NCBI RefSeq assembly: GCF_000735605.1
Contig: NZ_JPKG01000021.1
Location: forward strand, 1 to 36,020
DNA: 36,020 nt
DNA from: Allobosea sp. LC85
Lineage (GTDB): Bacteria; Pseudomonadota; Alphaproteobacteria; Rhizobiales; Beijerinckiaceae
Direction of reading: 5' to 3'
A program made the translations under genes and the position numbers. Below are positions 25,321-33,258 of the stretch, one piece after another. Position 1 is the stretch's first letter, and each line of letters starts with the position of its first letter. A model generated the notes under the pieces. The model was not told the origin of the DNA. It did no database searches and saw nothing but the letters and a program-made list of their open reading frames with translations.

Positions 25321-26943
25321 ATGATTCGTCTCGAAAACATCGGCAAGCAGAATGGCAAGCAGATTGTCTTCATCGAGGCGTCCGCGGCGCTCCAGAAGGG
25401 GGAGAAGGTCGGCCTCGTCGGACCCAACGGCGCCGGCAAGACAACGCTCTTCCGCATGATCACGGGGCAGGAGGCGCCGGACGAAGGCCTCGTGGCCGTC
25501 GATCGTGGCGTGACCATTGGCTATTTCAGCCAGGACGTGGGCGACATGTCCAGCCGCAGCGCCGTCTCCGAGGTCATGGACGGTGCGGGCCCGGTCAGCG
25601 CCGTTGCGACCGAGCTGAAGGAGCTCGAGACCGCCATGGCCGATCCAGACCGCGCGGACGAGATGGACGAGATCATCACGCGCTATGGCGAGGTCCAGGG
25701 GCGGTTCGAGGAGCTCGACGGCTACGCCATGGACGGGCGGGCACGCGAAGTTCTTGCCGGCCTCGGCTTCAGCCAGGAGATGATGGATGGCGATGTCGGT
25801 GCTCTCTCCGGCGGCTGGAAGATGCGCGTCGCATTGGCCAGGATCCTGCTCATGCGTCCTGACACCATGCTGCTTGACGAGCCGAGCAACCATCTCGACC
25901 TGGAGAGCCTGATCTGGCTCGAGGACTTCCTGAAGGGCTATGATGGCGCGCTGCTCATGACCTCGCATGACCGCGAATTCATGAACCGGATCGTCAACAA
26001 GATCGTCGAGATCGATGGCGGCGCATTGACGACCTATTCGGGCGATTACGAGTTCTACCAGCAGCAGCGCGCGCTCAGCGAGAAGCAGCAGCAGGCCCAG
26101 TTCGAGCGCCAGCAGGCGATGCTCGCCAAGGAGATCAACTTCATCGAGCGCTTCAAGGCACGCGCCTCGCATGCGGCCCAGGTGCAAAGCCGTGTGAAGA
26201 AGCTGGAGAAGATCGACCGGGTGGAGCCGCCCAAGCGCCGCCAGACCGTCCAGTTCGAGTTCCAGCCAGCGCCGCGTTCCGGCGAGGACGTGGTCACCCT
26301 GAAGAACGTGCACAAGCGCTATGGCAGCCGCAGCATCTATGACGGGCTCGATTTCCAGGTGCGCCGCAAGGAGCGCTGGTGCGTGATGGGCATCAACGGC
26401 GCCGGCAAGTCGACGCTGTTGAAGCTGGTGACCGGCGCCACCGAGCCGGACGACGGCACGGTCGCGCTGGGCGGCACCATCAAGCTGGGCTATTTCGCCC
26501 AGCACGCCATGGAGGTGCTGGACGGCGACGCCACCGTGTTCCAGTCGCTGGAAGACTCGTTTCCCCAGGCGGGGCAGGGCTCGCTGCGCGCGCTGGCCGG
26601 CTGCTTCGGTTTCTCCGGCGACGATGTGGAAAAGCGGTGCAGGGTCCTGTCCGGTGGCGAGAAGGCCCGGCTGGTGATGGCGAAGATGCTCTACGATCCG
26701 CCGAACTTCCTGGTGCTGGACGAGCCCACCAACCACCTGGACATCGCGACGAAGGAGATGCTGATCAGCGCATTGTCGCAATACGAGGGGACAATGCTGT
26801 TCGTCTCGCATGATCGCCATTTCCTCGCCGCGCTATCCAACCGAGTTCTGGAACTGACCCCCGAGGGTGTTCACGCCTATGGTGGCGGCTATACGGAATA
26901 CGTGGCGCGCACGGGCCAGGAGGCCCCCGGCCTGCGGAGTTGA
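25321..26943 (+). CDS. ABC-F family ATPase (ribosome-associated type)
   Basis: A 540-residue soluble protein with two ABC domains and no membrane segment. Domain 1 has Walker A GPNGAGKTT, signature LSGGWKMR and Walker B LLDEPSNHLD. The linker (QQQRALSEKQQQAQFERQQA and the following charged helix) is the P-site tRNA interaction motif region. Domain 2 has GINGAGKST, LSGGEKAR and VLDEPTNHLD. ABC-F proteins act on the ribosome in translation. The ATG at 25321 fits the family start MIRLENI. Leucine and histidine codon use in about 26380–26765 differs from the rest of the gene, with nearly all CTG against a CTC-rich first half. Which ABC-F subgroup it belongs to was not decided. Confidence 0.93.
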   Translation: MIRLENIGKQNGKQIVFIEASAALQKGEKVGLVGPNGAGKTTLFRMITGQEAPDEGLVAVDRGVTIGYFSQDVGDMSSRSAVSEVMDGAGPVSAVATELKELETAMADPDRADEMDEIITRYGEVQGRFEELDGYAMDGRAREVLAGLGFSQEMMDGDVGALSGGWKMRVALARILLMRPDTMLLDEPSNHLDLESLIWLEDFLKGYDGALLMTSHDREFMNRIVNKIVEIDGGALTTYSGDYEFYQQQRALSEKQQQAQFERQQAMLAKEINFIERFKARASHAAQVQSRVKKLEKIDRVEPPKRRQTVQFEFQPAPRSGEDVVTLKNVHKRYGSRSIYDGLDFQVRRKERWCVMGINGAGKSTLLKLVTGATEPDDGTVALGGTIKLGYFAQHAMEVLDGDATVFQSLEDSFPQAGQGSLRALAGCFGFSGDDVEKRCRVLSGGEKARLVMAKMLYDPPNFLVLDEPTNHLDIATKEMLISALSQYEGTMLFVSHDRHFLAALSNRVLELTPEGVHAYGGGYTEYVARTGQEAPGLRS

Positions 26944-26947
26944 GCTT

Positions 26948-26967
26948 GGCCACGGAGCCCCATGGCC
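26948..26967 (+). terminator. Weak stem-loop after the ABC-F gene
   Basis: GGCCACGG, loop AGCC, CCATGGCC form an 8-bp stem with one mismatch, four bases after the stop codon. No T-run follows. The remaining 200 bases before the next gene show no feature. Confidence 0.3.
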
Positions 26968-27164
26968 CGTCTTGATCAGCAGTGTCGATGCCGTGCGAGC
27001 TGTTCCGGCAACCGCTCGCTGAGCAGTCGACGCGGCTCTCATCGGGCTCACGCCGGGGACCGAATGGGCCTACAATTCCAGGATGCCATCGGAGCGAGAT
27101 ATCGCTGTTATCCGTGAATCCGCTTCGAGCGGCGTTGCCAATCCACCCAGAAACCACGCCACCG

Positions 27165-29024
27165 ATGCCGCCTTCAATCGACACCATCCTCACGACGCGG
27201 CGCCCTTTTGTGCTTCTGGAGGACCGACTCGCAGGCGCCGCATCGGCCCAGTTCTACTGCGATTCGATTGAAGTCGTTCGCTGCGACCGTGTCGAGGATG
27301 TCTCGTCCGCGCTCGGCAGAATCGAAGGCGGCCTGTCGCGCGGTCTGCATGCCGCCGGCTTCCTGAGTTACGAACTGGGATACGCCTTCGAACCGCGCCT
27401 CGTCGCCTCGATACCGCAGGTGAGGGCGCTTCCGCTGCTGTGGTTCGGGCTGTTTCGGGAGCCGTGGCAGATTCCTGCAGCGCAGCTGGACCAGGCCTTC
27501 GGAACATTGGGTGCTCCGCCGCCACTCGGCGCTGTTCATCCGCGGTTCGATGCGCCGGCCCATGCGGCCAGGGTCCGGCGCGTGCTGGACTATCTTCACG
27601 CCGGCGACGCCTACCAGATCAACCTGACCTTTCCGATCGACTTTCGCTACGAAGGCGATCCCGTCGCGCTCTATGCCGCCTTGCGGTCGAGCCAGCCCGT
27701 GGCGCATGGGGGCATCGTCGCGATCGATGATGCGACCATCCTATCGGTCTCGCCGGAACTTTTTCTCGAAGTCGAGTCCGGTCGGGCAACGACGCGCCCG
27801 ATGAAGGGAACAGCACCGCGACGCGACGGACCGGAGGCGGAGCGCGCCGCCGTGGAAGAATTGCAGGCGGATCCCAAGCAGCGCGCCGAGAACCTGATGA
27901 TCGTCGACCTGCTGCGCAACGATCTCGGGCGGATCAGCGCCATGGGATCGGTCGAAGTGCCGAACCTCTTCCAGGTTGAGACCTATCCGACGTTTCACAC
28001 GCTGACGTCGACGGTGACCTCGCGATTGCGTCCCGGCCTCTCGCTCGAAGAGCTCCTGCGGGCAGTCTTTCCCTGCGGCTCGATTACCGGCGCGCCGAAG
28101 CTGCGCGCCATGGAGATCATCCGCGAACTCGAGGACGGGCCGCGCGATCTCTATACGGGTTCGATCGGGCAGATCTCGCCCAACGGCGATCTTCGGCTCA
28201 ATGTCGCAATCCGTACGGCAACGATTTTTCCGGGCGGAGTCGGGCGCTACGGCGTTGGCAGCGGCATCGTCACGGATTCGCGAGCTGCGGACGAGTACTC
28301 CGAATGCCTGCTCAAGGCCCGTGTCCTGACCGACCTCGCTGATGATTACGGGCTGATCGAAACGCTGGGCTGGTCGCCCGAGATCGGTTTCACGCGGCTG
28401 CAGCCGCATCTCGACCGTCTCGACCGTTCGGCAAAGACGCTCGGATTCTGCTTCGACCGCGATAATGCGGAAACGCGACTCGCAGCGCTGATCGAGAGCT
28501 TTGCGCCGCAAGGAAATCGCCGTATCCGCCTCGAACTGCATCGCAACGGGATACTCGATATCGCCGCACCAGTTCTTGGCGCCGAGCCAGACCGGCCTCT
28601 CGAGGTCGTCCTGGCCGCCGCAAGGGCCGATGAAGGCGACCCCTTCCTGCGGTACAAGACGACGCGCCGCGGGATCTACGAGACCGCCTTCGCGGTTGCC
28701 ACCGAGCATGGGGCCGATGAAGCCGTCTTCCAGAACCGTGCAGGCTTTGTCACCGAGGCAACGCGCAGCAATATCTTTGTCGAACGAGATGGGCTCCTGC
28801 TCACGCCGCCGCTGTCGGATGGTCTTTTGCCGGGCGTGCTGCGCCAGACCCTGATCGAGAGCGGGCGGGCCCTCGAGCGGCACCTGCTTCCAGACGATCT
28901 CGCTCAGGCCGATCGCTGGTTCCTGGGCAATAGCCTGCGCGGATTGAGGCCCGCTCGACTGATGAGCAGCAGCCTTCGAGGACGGGCCGATCCTCAGGAC
29001 AAGGCCACGCTCCCCGACGTGTAG
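27165..29024 (+). CDS. pabB: Fused aminodeoxychorismate synthase component I / aminodeoxychorismate lyase (PabB–PabC)
   Basis: A 619-residue bifunctional enzyme of the p-aminobenzoate branch of folate synthesis. Residues ~1–390 are the chorismate-binding PabB part: AYQINLTFPIDF, the RPMKGTAPR motif with Lys214, ENLMIVDLLRNDLGRIS, GSITGAPKLRAMEII and GSGIVTDSRAADEY. Residues ~395–605 are a class IV aminotransferase-fold PabC part with the pyridoxal Lys498 in FLRYKTTRRGIY and the Glu531-containing FVTEATRSNIFVE. The start at ATG 27165 (MPPSIDTILTTRRPFVLLED) fits the family; the open frame before it is not conserved. No pabA glutaminase is adjacent, so ammonia must come from a PabA/TrpG encoded elsewhere. 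Confidence 0.94.
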   Translation: MPPSIDTILTTRRPFVLLEDRLAGAASAQFYCDSIEVVRCDRVEDVSSALGRIEGGLSRGLHAAGFLSYELGYAFEPRLVASIPQVRALPLLWFGLFREPWQIPAAQLDQAFGTLGAPPPLGAVHPRFDAPAHAARVRRVLDYLHAGDAYQINLTFPIDFRYEGDPVALYAALRSSQPVAHGGIVAIDDATILSVSPELFLEVESGRATTRPMKGTAPRRDGPEAERAAVEELQADPKQRAENLMIVDLLRNDLGRISAMGSVEVPNLFQVETYPTFHTLTSTVTSRLRPGLSLEELLRAVFPCGSITGAPKLRAMEIIRELEDGPRDLYTGSIGQISPNGDLRLNVAIRTATIFPGGVGRYGVGSGIVTDSRAADEYSECLLKARVLTDLADDYGLIETLGWSPEIGFTRLQPHLDRLDRSAKTLGFCFDRDNAETRLAALIESFAPQGNRRIRLELHRNGILDIAAPVLGAEPDRPLEVVLAAARADEGDPFLRYKTTRRGIYETAFAVATEHGADEAVFQNRAGFVTEATRSNIFVERDGLLLTPPLSDGLLPGVLRQTLIESGRALERHLLPDDLAQADRWFLGNSLRGLRPARLMSSSLRGRADPQDKATLPDV

Positions 29025-29048
29025 CACCGACGCTTGATGCCCGTGTTA

Positions 29049-29093
29049 GCATCGGCTTTCCCGAAAACCGCAATCCGCGTTCCGGGCCGATGC
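29049..29093. repeat. 45-bp palindromic intergenic repeat, copy 2
   Basis: Same length and outer arms (GCATCGG / CCGATGC) as the copy at 20041–20085, with a few substitutions in the middle and inner right arm. It lies between the convergent pabB and methyltransferase genes and ends one base before the methyltransferase stop codon, the same placement as copy 1 beside mazG. Confidence 0.8.
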
Positions 29094-29094
29094 C

Positions 29095-29760
29095 TTAACG
29101 AGCGAGTGAGCGGGCGGTCAGGACGAAGACGGGGACGTTTCCCGGGTAGGGAGAAGTGGGGAACAGATGCTGCCAGCTTCTGAACCCGGAGAAGCCAGCC
29201 TGCGTGAGCAGGTCCTGTGCTGCGGCTTCCGTCAAGCCATCATGCAGGGGTAACCGCGCGGCGAGTGCCTCGGGGTACGTGGAACGATATTCCGGAGCTA
29301 CGGACCACAGCCCGTCGGACACGAGCACGAGCCCACCGGGCCGCAGAATGCTGTGGGCCTTGAGCAATGCCTCCATCGGGTGCTCGAGCGTCCAGAGGAC
29401 ATTGCGGAGCGTGACGATATCGGCGGATGCATCGGTGATCTCGGCCTCTTCGATCGTGGCGTCCTGAAAAGCAACGGCGAGGCCGGCTTCCTCAGCCGCC
29501 GCACGGGCGACCTCCAGCATCTTCGCGGATCCGTCACAGGCGCGGACGCGATGACCGAGAGACGCGGCGAGAAGCGCGCAGGCACCCGTCCCGGTCCCGA
29601 GATCGACAACGTCCTTCGGACCGTCCGCCTGGAATGCGGTCTCAAGCACGGCCAGCCAGAGCTCGCGCCGGGCGACATGCGAGGCAACGCCATCGAACCT
29701 GGGCGCACGGCCGTTCCAGTAGTCAGTGACGCCGGCCCCAACGCCTCTCTGCATCGTCAT
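29095..29760 (-). CDS. Class I SAM-dependent methyltransferase linked to a B12-controlled ABC importer
   Basis: A 221-residue methyltransferase. It has YWNGRAPRFDGVASHVARRE at the N-terminus, SAM motif I VVDLGTGTGACALLAASLGH, ACDGSAKMLEVAR, the post-motif VTLRNVLWTLEHPMEALLKA and LRPGGLVLVSDG. It starts 12 bases after the stop of the importer ATPase, so it is the last gene of that operon and shares the cobalamin riboswitch. It could act on the imported ligand or a corrinoid-related compound; the sequence does not say which. Residues LRN and WTLEHP are typical of the UbiE/Methyltransf_11 group. Confidence 0.85.
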   Translation of the reverse strand: MTMQRGVGAGVTDYWNGRAPRFDGVASHVARRELWLAVLETAFQADGPKDVVDLGTGTGACALLAASLGHRVRACDGSAKMLEVARAAAEEAGLAVAFQDATIEEAEITDASADIVTLRNVLWTLEHPMEALLKAHSILRPGGLVLVSDGLWSVAPEYRSTYPEALAARLPLHDGLTEAAAQDLLTQAGFSGFRSWQHLFPTSPYPGNVPVFVLTARSLAR

Positions 29761-29772
29761 GGCTTTCCCGCC

Positions 29773-30540
29773 TCAAAAGGGTTCGATCAGGTACTCGATA
29801 TGCCTCCGGCCCGATGCAGCGCGGCGGATGGCGACCGCCACGCCGAAGACACGCTGGATCAGCGCTTCGGTCATCACGCTTTCCGGCGTCCCGGCATCGA
29901 CCAGCTTCCCCTCATGCAACACGGCGATCTCGTCGCAGAAGAGCGACGCCAGATTGAGGTCGTGCAAGGCCATGATGCAGGTGATGCCCAGGCGCCTGAT
30001 CAGGGTCAGGATCGATAGCTGGTGCTGGATATCGAGATGGTTGGTCGGCTCGTCGAGGATGAGTTCACTCGGCATTTGCGCCAGCGCGCGGGCGATATGG
30101 ACGCGCTGGCGCTCTCCGCCCGAGAGCGTGTGCCAGAACTGATCATGCCGATCGGTCATGTCGACGCGCGCCAGTGCGGCCTCGACTGCGTCCTCGTCGG
30201 CCGCTGCCCAGGAGGCGAGGGCGCTGCGATGCGGTGTCCGCCCGAGCCTGACGACGTCGCACACCGAGAGCTGGATTTCGGTCGTTGCCTGCTGCTCGAC
30301 GAAGGCGAGCCGGCGGGCGAGATGGTGCCGCGACAAGGTTCCGATCTCGCGATCGTCCAGCGTCACCACGCCGCTTGCGACCTTGCGCAGGCGGCACAGC
30401 AGCCTCAACAGGCTCGACTTTCCCGAGCCGTTGGGGCCGATGAGACCGAGGATCTTTCCGGGTTCGGCGCGCAGCGTCACGCCGTCTACGATCATGCGCC
30501 CACCGGCACTCCAACAGACGTCGCGCGCGGCTAGCGTCAT
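29773..30540 (-). CDS. ABC importer ATP-binding protein (FecE/BtuD type)
   Basis: A 255-residue ATPase with Walker A GPNGSGKSS, Q-loop region AFVEQQATTEIQLSVCDVVR, signature LSGGERQRVHIARALAQ, Walker B LILDEPTNHLD and a His-switch ALHDLNLAS. The ATG at 30540 overlaps the permease stop by four bases. The open frame continues far upstream as a shadow of the permease and is not part of the gene. Together with the permease and receptor it forms a class II importer of the kind used for ferric siderophores, haem and cobalamin. Confidence 0.93.
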   Translation of the reverse strand: MTLAARDVCWSAGGRMIVDGVTLRAEPGKILGLIGPNGSGKSSLLRLLCRLRKVASGVVTLDDREIGTLSRHHLARRLAFVEQQATTEIQLSVCDVVRLGRTPHRSALASWAAADEDAVEAALARVDMTDRHDQFWHTLSGGERQRVHIARALAQMPSELILDEPTNHLDIQHQLSILTLIRRLGITCIMALHDLNLASLFCDEIAVLHEGKLVDAGTPESVMTEALIQRVFGVAVAIRRAASGRRHIEYLIEPF

Positions 30541-31574
30541 GCCGGTCGCCTTGCGCGATAGAGTATGAAGGCGAAGGCCGGCGCGCCGAACAAGGCCGTC
30601 ACGACGCCGATCGGCAGGATCTGCTGCGGCACCAGCGTCCGGGACAGGATGTCGGCAAGGATCATGAAGATCGCACCGATGATCAGGCATGCCGGCAGAA
30701 GCCGGGCATGGGCCGGACCCGTCAGGAAACGCGCGGCGTGGGGTATGACGAGACCGACGAATCCGATCGTGCCGACGATGCTGACCATGGTCGCGGTCAT
30801 GACGGCCGTGGTCGCAAACAGCACGATGCGCACGCGGGTCACCGCCACGCCCAATGCGGCAGCGGCATCCGCCCCGAAGGCGAACGCATCGAGCGCCTTT
30901 GTATGAAAGATGCAAACGGCGAAGCCCGCGAAGGCCACTGGCGTGGCCAGCCAGACATCGGGCCAGCGCACCCCCCCGAAATTGCCGAGGAGCCAGAACA
31001 TCACGCCGCGTGCCTGTTCGGCGCTGGCCAGCGTGGTGACGATCGTCGCGGTTGCGGCATTGAACAACTGCGATCCGGCGACGCCAGCAAGAATGACGCG
31101 GTCGGTCGCGCCGCCAGCCCCGGCAGCGAGCAGAGCAACGATGACAAGTGCAGCGATGGCGCCAAGGAAGGCACCGCCGGATACGCTGAGCGCAGCGCCG
31201 CCGAAGCCCAGGATCATCACCGTGACCGCCCCCGTCGAGGCTCCGGCCGAGATACCGAGGACATAGGGCTCGGCGAGAGGATTGCGCAGGAGCGCCTGAA
31301 GGATCGCGCCCGAAAGCGCGAGCGCTCCCCCGCAAAGGGCGGCCACCACAGCCCGGCTCAACCGGTAGTCGAAGATGACGCCCTGCTGGATCGCGCTCAC
31401 GGGGTAGTCGAGATCGAACAACCCATTGCCCAAGGCCTTGAAGACCGTGGCAAGCGGGATCGACATCTCTCCGATCGTCACGGCGAGCCCGAGCGCGAGT
31501 ACCAGCAGGACGAAGGCGAGGATCGCTATCGCGCCCCTCGCCAACCAGTTGGGCCGAACCAGTCCATGGCTCAC
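30537..31574 (-). CDS. ABC importer permease (FecCD/BtuC type)
   Basis: A 345-residue membrane protein with about nine to ten hydrophobic segments and the FecCD signatures RLSRAVVAALCGGALALSGA, LQALLRNPLAEPYVLGISAG, and near the end GFVGLVIPHAARFLTGP and ADILSRTLVPQQILPIGVV. The start is a GTG at 31574 that overlaps the receptor stop (GTGA). The tight four-base overlaps on both sides indicate one polycistronic message for receptor, permease and ATPase. Confidence 0.93.
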   Translation of the reverse strand: MSHGLVRPNWLARGAIAILAFVLLVLALGLAVTIGEMSIPLATVFKALGNGLFDLDYPVSAIQQGVIFDYRLSRAVVAALCGGALALSGAILQALLRNPLAEPYVLGISAGASTGAVTVMILGFGGAALSVSGGAFLGAIAALVIVALLAAGAGGATDRVILAGVAGSQLFNAATATIVTTLASAEQARGVMFWLLGNFGGVRWPDVWLATPVAFAGFAVCIFHTKALDAFAFGADAAAALGVAVTRVRIVLFATTAVMTATMVSIVGTIGFVGLVIPHAARFLTGPAHARLLPACLIIGAIFMILADILSRTLVPQQILPIGVVTALFGAPAFAFILYRARRPA

Positions 31575-32599
31575 TTGGTGAGGCCGAAGCTCTTGATGCC
31601 GTTGGCAAGCGCCTCGATGCCGTCGACCGTATCAAGCCCGGCCCGGGTCGCGCCGACATCCATGATCACGATCCGCTGCTGCCGGCTGGCGTCGAGCTTG
31701 CTCGCAACCGCATCGGTCTTGAGGAAGTCGAGCTTGAGATTGATGTCGTCGGCAGGGAAGCGCCGGCGATCCATCTTGACCACAACGATGACGAAAGGGT
31801 TGGCGGAGGCGACGGTTTCCCAACCGACCAGGGGCCATTCCTCGTTGGTGGTGATGACGTTCCGGGCGCCGAGCTTCGACAGGATATAGGCAGGCACACC
31901 ATTCTTGCCGGCCAGGAAGGCGTCGCCCTTGATGTCCTTGCTGGAGAACCAGACCACGACAGGAACATCCTGCGGCTTGCCCCCGGCAACCGAAGCGACC
32001 GCCTTGTCCTCGCGCGCCTTCAATTCGGCGACCAGCGCTTCGGCGCGATCGGAGACGTCGAAGATCTGCCCGAACTCGCGAATATTGCGATAGACGAGCT
32101 CCATCGTGAACATCTGCGTGCGGACACCGTCGCCCGGCCCAAAATTGTCCTTGCCGACGCAGTCAGTCGGCGAGACATAGGTCGGCACCTTCAGCTTCGC
32201 GAACTGATCGCGCTTGCCGACGATGCCGTTGGGACCGATGTGCCATTCGAACATCGCGGTCACAAGGTCGGGCTCCTGGGCGACGACCGCTTCGAAACTC
32301 GGATCGTTGTCGGCAAGCCGCTTCACCTTGGCGTTGACCGCCTCATAGGGCTTCGCAACAGGGCTGAACCACACGGCTGTGCCCACGACCTTGTCGCCGA
32401 GCCCGAGCGCGTAGAGGATTTCGGTCTGCGTCTGCCCGACTGCCACGACGCGCTTTGGCGCCTGGTTGAACGTTATCGACTCCCGGCAATTCTCCAGCGT
32501 CAGCGGATACTGCGTCGGCGCCGCCAAGGCCGCTCCGGACATCGACATGCCGACGGCTGCGACGAACGAAAGGCCAAGAAAGCGTGCTGCGCTGCGCAT
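31571..32599 (-). CDS. ABC importer periplasmic receptor (FepB/BtuF-like), B12-riboswitch controlled
   Basis: A 342-residue receptor with signal peptide AARFLGLSFVAAVGMSMSGA and cleavage after ALA. The periplasmic-binding domain reads APKRVVAVGQTQTEILYALG, VKRLADNDPSFEAVVAQEPD and, late, the NAV-type helix region. GGAG is seven bases from the ATG at 32599. It is the first gene after the cobalamin riboswitch leader, so the ligand is probably a corrinoid, a cobalt chelate, or something used when B12 is short. It lacks the short length of classical BtuF and has an internal MFEWHIGPNGIVGKRDQF stretch; siderophore uptake cannot be excluded. Confidence 0.88.
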   Translation of the reverse strand: MRSAARFLGLSFVAAVGMSMSGAALAAPTQYPLTLENCRESITFNQAPKRVVAVGQTQTEILYALGLGDKVVGTAVWFSPVAKPYEAVNAKVKRLADNDPSFEAVVAQEPDLVTAMFEWHIGPNGIVGKRDQFAKLKVPTYVSPTDCVGKDNFGPGDGVRTQMFTMELVYRNIREFGQIFDVSDRAEALVAELKAREDKAVASVAGGKPQDVPVVVWFSSKDIKGDAFLAGKNGVPAYILSKLGARNVITTNEEWPLVGWETVASANPFVIVVVKMDRRRFPADDINLKLDFLKTDAVASKLDASRQQRIVIMDVGATRAGLDTVDGIEALANGIKSFGLTK

Positions 32600-32671
32600 T
32601 GAAATCTCCGATAACGTCGAGCGGCAGCATGCGTCGCGAAGCGCGGGAGCCTCGCACGGCCGATCCAATAA

Positions 32672-32686
32672 TGTAACAGTATTACA
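32672..32686. promoter_or_regulatory. AT-rich inverted repeat upstream of the ABC importer operon
   Basis: TGTAA-CAGTA-TTACA lies 73 bases before the receptor start, inside an AT-rich patch (about 32666–32695) in a GC-rich leader. Read on the minus strand, GTAATA and CATTAT half-sites with a six-base gap partly resemble Zur boxes of some alphaproteobacteria. It may be an operator or a second promoter. Confidence 0.35.
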
Positions 32687-32831
32687 ATTTTGATAGACCG
32701 CGCGACACGGCTCCGTCAAGCGCTCTGCCGCGTCTGCAACGGCGTGGTTCGGCATTATGGACATGGAATTCATCGCTCCCCGAGATGACGAGCGGAGAGC
32801 TTGAGCGGATAGGCCCGGGGTGCCGGTCTGC

Positions 32832-32899
32832 GACCTGCCGCCGACGCAAATCCCCCCGGACACCCCGCCCGAAAGACGCTTCTGCTGTCGCGGCAGGTC
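32832..32899 (-). promoter_or_regulatory. Candidate riboswitch expression platform (anti-aptamer pairing)
   Basis: On the minus strand GACCTGCCGC, the 3' end of the B12 box (32899–32890), is perfectly complementary over 10 bases to GCGGCAGGTC 48 bases further down (32841–32832). Pairing of the two would break the closing helix of the aptamer, the usual switch arrangement. Confidence 0.5.
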
Positions 32900-33065
32900 T
32901 CCTGGCTCGCGGGTCGTCGCTCTCGTCCCGTCTTCCCAAAGCCTGGCGGCCTCAGTGACTGATATCCTGGACAAGTACTCGCCGCTGACAGTTGCGGGGG
33001 CAGCGCCGGTTTCGCACCGGCTTCCCTCTTAGCTCTCGATCTTGCGATTCGAGAGACCGTGACCA
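32885..33065 (-). ncRNA. Cobalamin (B12) riboswitch aptamer
   Basis: Read on the minus strand, the conserved blocks follow in order: AGAGGGAAGCCGGTGCGAAA near 33030–33010, CCGGCGCTGCCCCCGCAACT with the GCAACTGT core near 33010–32990, TCAGTCACTG near 32960, CTTTGGGAAGACGGG near 32940, and the B12 box AGCCAGGAGACCTGCC at 32907–32892. This is the classical AdoCbl-type arrangement. It lies about 290 bases before the receptor start and so should repress the ABC importer–methyltransferase operon when B12 is abundant. A TTGACA hexamer on the minus strand (33099–33094) could be the promoter -35. If transcription starts further upstream, GTCGCG near 33085 could pair with CGCGAC near 32890 in the closing helix. 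Ends are therefore approximate. Confidence 0.93.
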
Positions 33066-33258
33066 CCATATGCAGTGGTCGCGACGACGTTTCTGTCAAC
33101 GCCTTGCCGCAATCTATCCATTGGCCTGTGAAGATCGGGGATTGGTTGCCGTCGAATAGGGTGACTCGACAGCGTCATGGCGCAGCTGCTCGCACTGCCG
33201 TCCTGCGTGCTATGGCTGCGGGACTGTAGGGCATCTGAGCCCGGACCATGGAGGCCGA

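Noticed and set aside
25279..26820. 513-codon minus-strand open frame antisense to the ABC-F gene
   Set aside because: Low-complexity His/Leu/Arg product; the ABC-F frame carries all Walker and signature motifs.
29773..31659. 628-codon minus-strand frame that would fuse an N-terminal extension to the importer ATPase
   Set aside because: The extension is the permease gene read in the wrong frame; ATG 30540 overlaps the permease stop and begins the conserved ATPase.
32682..32939. 85-codon minus-strand frame in the riboswitch leader, considered as a leader peptide
   Set aside because: It overlaps the conserved B12 box and is Arg-rich without a ribosome site.
33000..33062. Short perfect arms CTCTCGA / TCGAGAG considered as an intrinsic terminator
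   Set aside because: They form a helix within the B12 aptamer on the minus strand rather than a terminator.
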